Source of the DNA: Lunatimonas salinarum
GTDB taxonomy: Bacteria; Bacteroidota; Bacteroidia; Cytophagales; Cyclobacteriaceae
Direction of reading: 5' to 3'
Length of the DNA: 64,000 nt
Assembly (NCBI RefSeq): GCF_017811155.1
Contig: NZ_JACVCV010000009.1
Location: 1 to 64,000, forward strand
A model generated the notes under the pieces. It saw only the letters and a list, made by a program, of their open reading frames with translations. It did not search any database and was not told the origin of the DNA. Positions 16,954 through 25,225 of this stretch are shown in pieces (positions within the stretch are counted from its first letter, which is position 1; the number at the start of each line of letters is the position of its first letter). Position numbers and translations under genes: made by a program.

Positions 16954-19900
16954 ATGTTAGACAACATCATACGCTGGAGTTTAGGGAATAAACTTATCGT
17001 ATTTCTCTTTATCCTTGGCCTTATTGGCTTTGGGACTTACTCACTGACACAGATTCCCATAGGCGCTGTTCCCGATGTAACCAATAATCAGGTGCAGGTA
17101 ATCACCACTTCCAGAAATCTTTCGACCGAAGATGTGGAAAAATACCTGACCTATCCTATTGAATTGGAAATGGTGAACCTTCCAGGGGTAAAGGAAATCC
17201 GCTCCATTTCCAAATTTGGACTTTCGGTAGTGACCATTGTTTTTGAAGATAAGGTAGGCACCTACCTGCCCAGGCAGTTGATCGCAGAAAAGATCAAAAC
17301 AGCCGAACAAAATATCCCTCCGGGCTTTGGGGAACCCTTTATGGGGCCCATCACCACCGGCCTTGGGGAAATATTCCAATACATCATCGATGTAAAGCCG
17401 GGATATGAGGATAAATACAGCTTAACAGACCTTCGAACCATTCAGGATTGGATCGTTAAGAGGCAGCTTTCCGGAATACCTGGGGTGGTAGAAGTAAATA
17501 CTTGGGGTGGTTTTTTGAAGCAATATGAAGTTGCCGTGAGCCCAGAGAGGCTAAAAGCCATGAATATTGACCTGACTCAGGTATACAGTGCGTTGGAAGA
17601 AAACAATGCCATTGCCGGAGGAGGGTACATAGAAAAAACCAACGAATCATTTTTTATACGGGCCGAAGGCCAGGTAAAAACCTTGGAAGAAGTCGGACTG
17701 ATTGTGGTAGATACCAGACAAGGGATGCCCATCTATGTACGTGACCTCGCAAAAGTAGGCTTTGGACATGCTAACCGCTTCGGAGCCATCACGGCAAATG
17801 GTCAGGGTGAAAAAGTACTTGGCCAGGTTATGATGCTCAAAGGCGCGGATTCCAAGGCTACCATAGACCGGGTCAAGGCTAAATTAGATCAGATTGCACC
17901 ATCGTTACCGGAGGGAATCGTTGTCAATGGTTTTTTGGATAGAAGTGACCTTATAGATAAGACCACTTTTACCATTGCGGAAAACCTGATACTGGGTTGT
18001 TTAATCGTGGTATTTGTGGTGGTTTTATTGCTTGGAAATTTTCGGTCGGGTTTGGTGGTTTCTTCCGTCATTCCCTTGAGCCTCTTTTTTGCACTGTCCA
18101 TGATGTATGTCTTTGGCGTCGACGCCAATTTGATGAGTTTGGGCGCGATTGATTTTGGGATCATCATTGACGGCGCGGTGATCATCGTTGAATTCATCGC
18201 TTTTCAGCTTAGCGCCAAGTATGGTTCATTTGTGGGACTATCCAAGAGAGAAGTACAGAAGCAGAAGGATAAGATCGCCATGGACAGTGCCTCCAAGATG
18301 ATGCATTCGGCTGTATTTGGTCAGATTATCATTATCATCGTTTTTATTCCCATACTTTCCTTATCCGGGGTAGAAGGAAAAATGTTCGGTCCCATGGCCC
18401 AGGTTTTCAGTTTTGCCTTATTGGGAACCATGCTGTTGGGCCTGACTTACGTGCCTGTCGTATCTTCGCTTTTCTTGAAGGCTACAGATCCGAACAAAAG
18501 AAATATTACCAATAGGCTGATCGATTGGATCAACAGCCTATATCAGCCCTCCATCGAGTGGGCATTGGAGCAGAAAAAGACCGTTTTGGCCATGGCCATA
18601 GCGCTTTTGACAGTCTCTTTTGGAATTTTTTCGAGAATGGGAGCAGAGTTTATTCCTACGCTGGATGAAGGCGACTTTGTCATTCAGCCGGTTCTCAAAA
18701 CCGGAACGACCTTGTCCAATACCATTGAAATTACCACAGAAATCGAAAGAATCCTCTTAGAGTTTCCAGAAGTAGACCAGGTAGTCAGCAGAATTGGAGC
18801 TGCTGAAATTCCTACCGATCCCATGTCCATGGAGGAGAGTGACATCATTGTAACCTTAAAACCCCGAAAAGAATGGACTACGGTATCTACCAAAGATGAG
18901 CTGGCAGATGCATTTAAAGAATCCCTCTCGGTAATTGCAGGACTGGAATTTGAATTTACCCAGCCCATAGAGATGCGATTTAATGAGCTGATTACTGGGG
19001 TTAGGGCCGACCTGGCGATCAAAGTCTTTGGGGAAGACCTCACGATTCTCAACCAAAAAGCGAAGGAAATCGAGGCTGCTATCCAAGGAGTGGAAGGAGC
19101 CGCAGATATTATTGTGGAAAAAACCGCGGGTCTGCCCCAAATGAAAATAGTGTATGACCGGGAAAAAGTCGCCAAATACGGCATCAATATCAGTACGCTT
19201 AATGATATTGTCACCATGGGATTTGCGGGAAAAACCGCCGGAACGGTGTTCGAAGGGGAGAAACAGTTTGACCTGGTTATCCGATTTGCCGGAGAATTCA
19301 GACAGGACCTCGAGAATATCCGGCAAGCAACCATTAACCTTCCAAACGGCAGTTCTCTGCCCTTAAGTGAATTTGCAGCCATTTACCTGGACAAAGGACC
19401 CGCAAAAATCTCGCGGGACGGATCCAGGAGGAGAGTGGTCATTGGCGTCAATGTAAGAAACCGGGATCTGCAGTCGGTAGTGACGGATATTCAACAAATT
19501 ATCCAATCGAAAGTGGAGCTACCGGAAGGCTATTTTATAGACTATGGAGGACAGTTTGAAAATCTCAACATGGCCAAGGCGAGGCTACTTATTGCCGTTC
19601 CGATCGCTCTTGGCCTGATATTTCTGCTTCTGTTTTTTGCCCTCTCCTCCATCAAAGAGGCACTGATGATTTACACCGCCATACCTTTCTCGGCGGTCGG
19701 AGGAATATTACTGCTTTATTTGAGGGGAATGCCTTTCAGTATTTCAGCAGGAGTTGGTTTTATCGCCCTGTTTGGGATGGCCGTTCTTAATGGCATCGTA
19801 TTGATAGAGCATTTCAAAGAACTCCAGAAAGAAGGCATTCAGGACATGAAATCCCTGATTTTAAGGGGAACAAAAGAAAGACTGAGACCCGTGCTGCTCA

Positions 19901-20091
19901 CCGCTGCAGCCGCAGCCATGGGTTTTTTGCCCATGGCTATCTCCACTTCTGCCGGAGCGGAGGTTCAGCGGCCTTTGGCAACCGTCGTGGTGGGAGGACT
20001 GATATCGGCCACTCTCCTTACCATGATTGTGCTGCCTGTATTATACACCATGTTCCACCCTAGCAAAAAGAACCATGAACTTCCTGTATAA
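16954..20091 (+). CDS. czcA: Heavy-metal efflux RND pump, CzcA-like (HME family)
   Basis: The 1045-residue inner-membrane pump should export divalent cations (Zn, Co or Cd type) from the periplasm or cytosol. ATG 16954 is chosen because it opens the family N-terminus MLDNIIRWSLGNKL; an in-frame TTG at 16921 lies inside the promoter. Helix IV carries DFGIIIDGAVIIVEF with D400, D406 and E413, which fits the HME1 (CzcA) signature DFGx3DGAx3VE and not the CusA pattern. The usual Asn after VE is Phe here. Other markers are LPEGIVVNGFLDRSDL, GAEFIPTLDEGDFVIQP and the C-terminal LTAAAAAMGFLPMA. It is followed by an overlapping TolC-like gene and an adaptor gene. Confidence 0.93.
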   Translation: MLDNIIRWSLGNKLIVFLFILGLIGFGTYSLTQIPIGAVPDVTNNQVQVITTSRNLSTEDVEKYLTYPIELEMVNLPGVKEIRSISKFGLSVVTIVFEDKVGTYLPRQLIAEKIKTAEQNIPPGFGEPFMGPITTGLGEIFQYIIDVKPGYEDKYSLTDLRTIQDWIVKRQLSGIPGVVEVNTWGGFLKQYEVAVSPERLKAMNIDLTQVYSALEENNAIAGGGYIEKTNESFFIRAEGQVKTLEEVGLIVVDTRQGMPIYVRDLAKVGFGHANRFGAITANGQGEKVLGQVMMLKGADSKATIDRVKAKLDQIAPSLPEGIVVNGFLDRSDLIDKTTFTIAENLILGCLIVVFVVVLLLGNFRSGLVVSSVIPLSLFFALSMMYVFGVDANLMSLGAIDFGIIIDGAVIIVEFIAFQLSAKYGSFVGLSKREVQKQKDKIAMDSASKMMHSAVFGQIIIIIVFIPILSLSGVEGKMFGPMAQVFSFALLGTMLLGLTYVPVVSSLFLKATDPNKRNITNRLIDWINSLYQPSIEWALEQKKTVLAMAIALLTVSFGIFSRMGAEFIPTLDEGDFVIQPVLKTGTTLSNTIEITTEIERILLEFPEVDQVVSRIGAAEIPTDPMSMEESDIIVTLKPRKEWTTVSTKDELADAFKESLSVIAGLEFEFTQPIEMRFNELITGVRADLAIKVFGEDLTILNQKAKEIEAAIQGVEGAADIIVEKTAGLPQMKIVYDREKVAKYGINISTLNDIVTMGFAGKTAGTVFEGEKQFDLVIRFAGEFRQDLENIRQATINLPNGSSLPLSEFAAIYLDKGPAKISRDGSRRRVVIGVNVRNRDLQSVVTDIQQIIQSKVELPEGYFIDYGGQFENLNMAKARLLIAVPIALGLIFLLLFFALSSIKEALMIYTAIPFSAVGGILLLYLRGMPFSISAGVGFIALFGMAVLNGIVLIEHFKELQKEGIQDMKSLILRGTKERLRPVLLTAAAAAMGFLPMAISTSAGAEVQRPLATVVVGGLISATLLTMIVLPVLYTMFHPSKKNHELPV

Positions 20092-21286
20092 GACAATCTA
20101 CCTCCTTTTGGCCTTAGTTCTTGCTTTTCCTGCCGATTCCTATGCCCAAACGGCTGCATTAAGCCTGAATGATGCCATCGAACAGGCCCTACTGCAAAAC
20201 CTCGGTCTGAAATCTGCTCAACAAAAAGTAGAAGCGGCCCGTGCAATGGTTCCTATGGGATTTAATTTGGATAAGACCGAGGTATTTTACCGCCATGACC
20301 AAAACGACATTGCCGAAAATGGCTATGCCAACCGAGTGCTGGGTATCGGTCAAAGCATGCAATTCCCCACCATTTACGCGAGTCAACGAAGGGTCTTTCA
20401 AGATATCCTATTGGTAGAGCAGCAGCAATTTTCCCTCACCCAAAACCAGATCATCAAGGAAGTCTCGCAGACCTACTATACCATCGTCTATCTGCAAAAA
20501 CTCGAAGACAATTACCGCTTTCTGGATAGCCTCTACCAGCAGTTTTCCCTTGCAGCGGAGCGAAGGTATGAGCTTGGGGAAACCAATTACCTGGAAAAAC
20601 TCACTGCCAGGAGCAAAATGCGTGAACTCGCTGTGAGGTTGGCACAAACAGGGGAAAGCAAGGCCCAAGCCTTTGTCAGGCTGGAACAATTGATCCAGAT
20701 GGGAAAGGATATCGAGATTCCAGAACAGGAACTTTTGCCCCTTCCTATCCAAACCATGGATTGGGAAAATCATCCCGGTATGCGGTATTTCCAGGAATCC
20801 GTTAATCTGAAAGAAGATAATCTGTACCTGGAAAAACAGCGCCTATTACCGGATCTCCATGGGGAGTTTTTTAGGGGAACAAATACCGGCCCAAATGCCA
20901 GGGTGTACCCCGGATTCCAGGTCGGGGTTTCGGTTCCGCTTTGGTTTGGTGCACAAAAAGCCAAAATCAACGCTTCCAAGTTTGAGCTCTCCGAGGTCAG
21001 TTTGGCATCTGAGAATTATTCCTTTCAACTTGAAAATAAAAGAAAGCAGCTTGAAATCGAACTACGCAAATTTCAGGAAGCCATATCCTTCTACAACGAC
21101 GAAGGGAAGCAGCTCAGCAGGCAGCTTGTTACACAGGGCGATCTGGCATACAGAGGAGGTGAAATCGACTTCTTCCAATACGTCCTACTCATCGAGAACT
21201 CAAGAAACATCGAAGTTGACTACCTGATCAATCTGCAAAGTTATAATATGACTGTTTTGGAGATCAATTACCTTATCAATCCCTGA
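20075..21286 (+). CDS. TolC/CzcC-like outer-membrane efflux protein
   Basis: This 403-residue channel partners the CzcA-like pump. ATG 20075 opens a signal peptide that ends in DSYAQ (about residue 22), and the gene overlaps the pump gene by 17 bp. The mature protein begins with the OEP-type phrase LSLNDAIEQALLQNLGLKSA (about 27-46) and has two long helical repeats. The second contains GVSVPLWFGAQKAKINASKFE, key part VPLWFGAQKAKI. The C-terminal helix has YRGGEIDFFQYVLLIENS, a motif common in CzcC-like proteins. It has no lipid-attachment Cys, unlike the NodT-type channel of the first pump. Confidence 0.88.
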   Translation: MNFLYKTIYLLLALVLAFPADSYAQTAALSLNDAIEQALLQNLGLKSAQQKVEAARAMVPMGFNLDKTEVFYRHDQNDIAENGYANRVLGIGQSMQFPTIYASQRRVFQDILLVEQQQFSLTQNQIIKEVSQTYYTIVYLQKLEDNYRFLDSLYQQFSLAAERRYELGETNYLEKLTARSKMRELAVRLAQTGESKAQAFVRLEQLIQMGKDIEIPEQELLPLPIQTMDWENHPGMRYFQESVNLKEDNLYLEKQRLLPDLHGEFFRGTNTGPNARVYPGFQVGVSVPLWFGAQKAKINASKFELSEVSLASENYSFQLENKRKQLEIELRKFQEAISFYNDEGKQLSRQLVTQGDLAYRGGEIDFFQYVLLIENSRNIEVDYLINLQSYNMTVLEINYLINP

Positions 21287-21289
21287 ACT

Positions 21290-22429
21290 ATGAAAACGCA
21301 TTCTCACCTATCCTTCCTTTTTGTTCTTTCCCTGCTTGTTTTATCGGCGTGTGGAAAAGGCAATGATCAATCCATTGAGATCGATCAGGAAGGAGACCCC
21401 AATGAAATCATCATCAACCAGGTGCAGTTTGAAAAGGCCAAGATGCAGTTGGATTCCCTTGCTGACCATGTTTTCGCGGATGCAATCCTCACCAATGGAA
21501 CGGTCAGTATCCCCGCCGAAGGGCGCTTTGAGGTAAGCTCCTATTTTGGCGGAAATATTGTTGTTTTCGATTTGTTGGTAGGACAAAAGATCCAAAAAGG
21601 ACAGGTTCTTTTTACGATTGAAAATCCGCAGTTTGTTCAAATGCAAAGGGACTATTTGGATGCCATGAGCCAACTCTCCTATCTTAAATCGGATTACGAG
21701 CGGCAAAAGACACTTAGGGCAGAAAACATTTCCTCCCAAAAGAACTTTGCAAAGGCAGAATCGGACTACAAAAGTACCTTGGCCATCACGGAAAGTTTAC
21801 GAAAGAAGCTCCAAATGGTGAACATCGCTACTACCGAATTGGATGCCTCCAAAATCACCTCCAGGGCAAATATCTATGCTCCCATTTCCGGCTATATTGA
21901 ATCCATCAACGTCAATCAGGGTACCTATTTAAACCCCTCCGACATTGCCCTGTCTATTATCAACAAGGACCATTTGCACATCAATCTCCATGTTTTCGAG
22001 CAGGATGCAGTCAGCCTGCAAGCCGATCAGCTGGTCACTTTCTACTTGCCTGACAATAAGTCCAGGGAGTTTAAGGGGAAAATTTTCCTTCTTGGTCAAT
22101 CCATCAATGAAAAAAGAATGCTCAATGTTCATGTTCACCTTGATAATGAAAAAGAGGGAGAATTGCTTGTTCCGGGAATGTTCATCGAAGCGAAAATTGG
22201 CATTAAGAGTAACAAAAAAACGGCACTGCCAACTTCTGCTGTCATTAATTCAGATGAGGTAAACTACGTACTTGTCTTGGACAAACAGGAAAATGACCTC
22301 TATTATTTCCAAAAGGTCAAGGTGGATATAGGCCTGCAGGATGACAAGATGGTGGAAATCCTTAATGCAAACGACTTTGATACCAACGCCCTCTTCCTTA
22401 CTAATGGGGGATTTCAGTTGATAAAATAA
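21290..22429 (+). CDS. Periplasmic adaptor lipoprotein of the heavy-metal RND pump (CzcB-like)
   Basis: The 379-residue membrane-fusion protein begins three bases after the channel gene. A lipoprotein signal ends in VLSACGKG (Cys about residue 21). It has a barrel-sandwich motif pair (DLLVGQKIQKGQVLFTIENP, about 94-113, and ANIYAPISGYIESINVNQG). Between them is a helical hairpin with many Lys/Gln (about 115-175), and a beta-barrel domain follows. No CzcB-type N-terminal His-rich metal region is visible. The gene order pump-channel-adaptor differs from the common adaptor-first order but all three parts are complete. Confidence 0.88.
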   Translation: MKTHSHLSFLFVLSLLVLSACGKGNDQSIEIDQEGDPNEIIINQVQFEKAKMQLDSLADHVFADAILTNGTVSIPAEGRFEVSSYFGGNIVVFDLLVGQKIQKGQVLFTIENPQFVQMQRDYLDAMSQLSYLKSDYERQKTLRAENISSQKNFAKAESDYKSTLAITESLRKKLQMVNIATTELDASKITSRANIYAPISGYIESINVNQGTYLNPSDIALSIINKDHLHINLHVFEQDAVSLQADQLVTFYLPDNKSREFKGKIFLLGQSINEKRMLNVHVHLDNEKEGELLVPGMFIEAKIGIKSNKKTALPTSAVINSDEVNYVLVLDKQENDLYYFQKVKVDIGLQDDKMVEILNANDFDTNALFLTNGGFQLIK

Positions 22430-22597
22430 GTCGTCCTGCACACATTCGATTCCCCGGCTATCACCTCCATTCGTCCCGTTGTTTACGCTATTCCGGCCAT
22501 CATCCCTTTTTCTGCAATAGGGAACCACTGCCGGCATTCGTAAATCTGAGAGGGTTTTATCCCGGACAAAGGCGAATAATCGAACAGTTTTTTTTAC

Positions 22598-22615
22598 ATT
22601 GTCAGGTATGACAAT
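22598..22615. promoter_or_regulatory. ATTGTCA-GGTA-TGACAAT palindrome before the P-type ATPase
   Basis: Seven-base perfect arms surround a four-base centre, 11 bp before ATG 22627. The symmetry resembles a dimeric regulator site (for example of the Crp/FNR or MarR type). It lies so near the start codon that a bound repressor, or an RNA hairpin, would affect initiation. The regulator is unknown. Confidence 0.5.
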
Positions 22616-22626
22616 TTTTAAAATAT

Positions 22627-25110
22627 ATGGATTACAAGGGTCTCAGTGATGAAGAAGTAATTGCCAGCCGAAACAGTTTCGGAACGAATGGCATGGGTGA
22701 TCAGGCTAAAAATCCGGTTTGGGGGATTCTACTTGAGATTATTAGCGAGCCCATGTTTATTCTTTTGGTCGTGGCGGCTACAATTTATTTTTTGGTAGGG
22801 GAAAGTACGGAGGGAATTATCATGTTGGTTGCCCTAGGCTTGGTTTCGGGAATTTCTTTGGTCCAGGAAAGAAAGAGCCGTAAGGCGGTGGATGCCTTAA
22901 GGATGTTGTCAAGCCCAAAAGCCCGGGTATATAGAAATGGTAAGCTGATAGAAATCCCAACCGACGAGATCGTGGTCAGGGACCTGATTCTGGTGGAAGA
23001 CGGTAACCTGATTCCAGCAGATGCCAGAATCATCGAAGCGCATGATTTTTCGGTAAATGAAAGTATCCTGACAGGGGAATCCCTTTCCGTTGCGAAGGAT
23101 CACCTTTCCGCGTCGCCCCTTATTTTTCAAGGAACTTTAGTAGACAGCGGAAACTGTATGGCCGAGGTTCAGGCTATCGGGAATAAGACCGAGCTGGGGA
23201 AAATCGGAACCAGTCTGGAACGTATCGAACAGACCAAAACACCCCTTCAAACCCAGATAAAGCGTTTTGTCAGGAATATGGTCGTATTCGGGGCCATCGC
23301 ATTTTTATTGGTATGGGGAATCAATTACCTTCTTTCAGAAGATATTCTAAGTGCGCTGATGCAAGGATTAACGCTGGCCATGTCCATCCTTCCTGAGGAA
23401 ATTCCGGTTGCCTTCAGCACATTTATGGCTTTGGGTGCCTACAGGTTGTATAAAAGCAGCATCATTGCCAAAAGCCCTTATACCGTCGAAACACTGGGGG
23501 CGGCCACCGTGATCTGTACCGACAAAACCGGCACCCTTACAGAGAACAGGATGGAACTTAGGGCTATCTTTGATTTCCATTCAGATAGCCTTCAGAACTT
23601 CACCGAAGGGAATCCGGTATTCAGTCCAGCCTTGGAGTATGCTTTATGGTCTTCGGAAATCCTTCCTTTTGACCCCATGGAAAAATCCATTCATTCTTTT
23701 TACAGGGACCTAGCTCCAATAGATGAAAGGGAGAATGCCAGCATGCTCCACGAATATCCGCTGAGTGGAAAGCCACCGATCATGACCCACGTATTCCGAA
23801 AGGGAAGTGGTGAGAAAGTAATTGCGGTCAAAGGAAGTGTGGAAGGAGTGATGCGCCAATGCCAACTGACGGAGTCGGAGAAACATCGGATTAATACCCG
23901 GGTGGAAAATTTTACAGCCCAAGGATATCGGGTGTTGGCCGTGGGAAAAGCCGATCCGGAAATCGCCCAATACCCCCAAACCCAACAGGAATTCGAATTT
24001 TCTTTCATTGGGTTACTGGCGTTTTATGATCCACCAAAAAAGAATATTCCCGAAGTCCTTCAAAGTTTCTACGACGCGGGAATTGATGTAAAAATGATCA
24101 CGGGAGATTATGCTCAAACCGCCTCTTCGATCGCTTCTCAGATTCGCCTGCATTCGCCTGATTCCGTGATTACCGGTGAAGAAATCATGTCCCTAGATCC
24201 TTCGGAATTGAAACAAAAGGTAAAGCAGTACACCGTTTTCGCCCGAATGTTTCCCGAAGCCAAATTCAGGATTGTGGAGGCTTTGAAGTCAAATGGCGAA
24301 GTAGTGGCGATGACGGGAGATGGAGTCAACGATGGTCCGGCGTTGAAAGCAGCGCATATTGGCATTGCGATGGGCAAGCGGGGAAGCGAAGTGGCGAAGG
24401 GTGCAGCAGCGCTGGTACTCATGGATGATGACCTTGGGCACATGACCGAGGCAGTGGCCCTGGGAAGAAGAATTTACGAAAACCTAAAAAAAGCCATCCA
24501 ATACATCGTATCGATCCATATCCCCATTATTCTGATTGTATTGCTGCCTTTGGTGCTTGGTTGGGAATACATCAATCTCTTCTCGCCCATCCATGTCATT
24601 TTCCTTGAATTGATCATGGGACCTACCTGCTCTATCGTTTTTGAAAATGAGCCGATTGAACCTGATTCCATGTCGAAGCCTCCCCGTAAGGTAACTCAGA
24701 CTTTTTTTTCCTGGCCCGAACTCTCGATTAGCGTATTACAAGGGCTCATGATTACAGGGGCCTGTCTGGGGCTGGGGTATTGGTTGATGAAGGGAGGGGA
24801 GTCGGAGGAGACTGTCCGCACAGTAGTCTTTGCTACGTTAGTATTCAGCAATATCTTTTTAACCTTGGTCAATAGGTCTTTCCATCATTCATTCCTAAAA
24901 ACCTTGAGGTATCCCAACAAGCTCATTCCGCTGATTCTCGCCACCTCACTTTTTTTGCTTGTGATTATCCTAACAGTGCCCTTGGTTCAATCTGTTTTCG
25001 ATTTTGAGGCTGTAGGTATGGATACCGTATTGCAAGCTTTGGTAGCTGCGATAGTCGGAGTTTTTTGGATTGAGGGTTGGAAGGCATGGAGAAGAAGGTC
25101 ACCCAACTAG
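22627..25110 (+). CDS. P-type cation-transporting ATPase (P2-like, PEEIP subgroup)
   Basis: The 827-residue ATPase transports a cation across the inner membrane at the cost of ATP. It contains TGES (149-152, actuator domain), PEEIP in the ion-binding helix 4 (256-260), the phosphorylation motif DKTGTLTEN with D299, MITGDYAQTA, and TGDGVNDGPAL in the hinge. Six C-terminal helices give the P2-type topology. There is no N-terminal heavy-metal-associated domain and no CPC motif, so it is not a CopA/ZntA-type pump. Ca2+, Mn2+ or another ion is possible; PEEIP replaces the PEGLP/PEGIP of characterised Ca2+ pumps and does not settle it. It follows the heavy-metal RND operon on the same strand but has a 197-bp leader with its own palindrome. 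Confidence 0.85.
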   Translation: MDYKGLSDEEVIASRNSFGTNGMGDQAKNPVWGILLEIISEPMFILLVVAATIYFLVGESTEGIIMLVALGLVSGISLVQERKSRKAVDALRMLSSPKARVYRNGKLIEIPTDEIVVRDLILVEDGNLIPADARIIEAHDFSVNESILTGESLSVAKDHLSASPLIFQGTLVDSGNCMAEVQAIGNKTELGKIGTSLERIEQTKTPLQTQIKRFVRNMVVFGAIAFLLVWGINYLLSEDILSALMQGLTLAMSILPEEIPVAFSTFMALGAYRLYKSSIIAKSPYTVETLGAATVICTDKTGTLTENRMELRAIFDFHSDSLQNFTEGNPVFSPALEYALWSSEILPFDPMEKSIHSFYRDLAPIDERENASMLHEYPLSGKPPIMTHVFRKGSGEKVIAVKGSVEGVMRQCQLTESEKHRINTRVENFTAQGYRVLAVGKADPEIAQYPQTQQEFEFSFIGLLAFYDPPKKNIPEVLQSFYDAGIDVKMITGDYAQTASSIASQIRLHSPDSVITGEEIMSLDPSELKQKVKQYTVFARMFPEAKFRIVEALKSNGEVVAMTGDGVNDGPALKAAHIGIAMGKRGSEVAKGAAALVLMDDDLGHMTEAVALGRRIYENLKKAIQYIVSIHIPIILIVLLPLVLGWEYINLFSPIHVIFLELIMGPTCSIVFENEPIEPDSMSKPPRKVTQTFFSWPELSISVLQGLMITGACLGLGYWLMKGGESEETVRTVVFATLVFSNIFLTLVNRSFHHSFLKTLRYPNKLIPLILATSLFLLVIILTVPLVQSVFDFEAVGMDTVLQALVAAIVGVFWIEGWKAWRRRSPN

Positions 25111-25225
25111 CTTACCCACTCAAACGAGGAAACCGCTTCCCTCCCCAAATACCTCGACTTCCTGTGCGGTGTTCGCTTTTTTACTTGTCTATAATTGATT
25201 TTCAATGGTCAGAACACGTAGCCAA

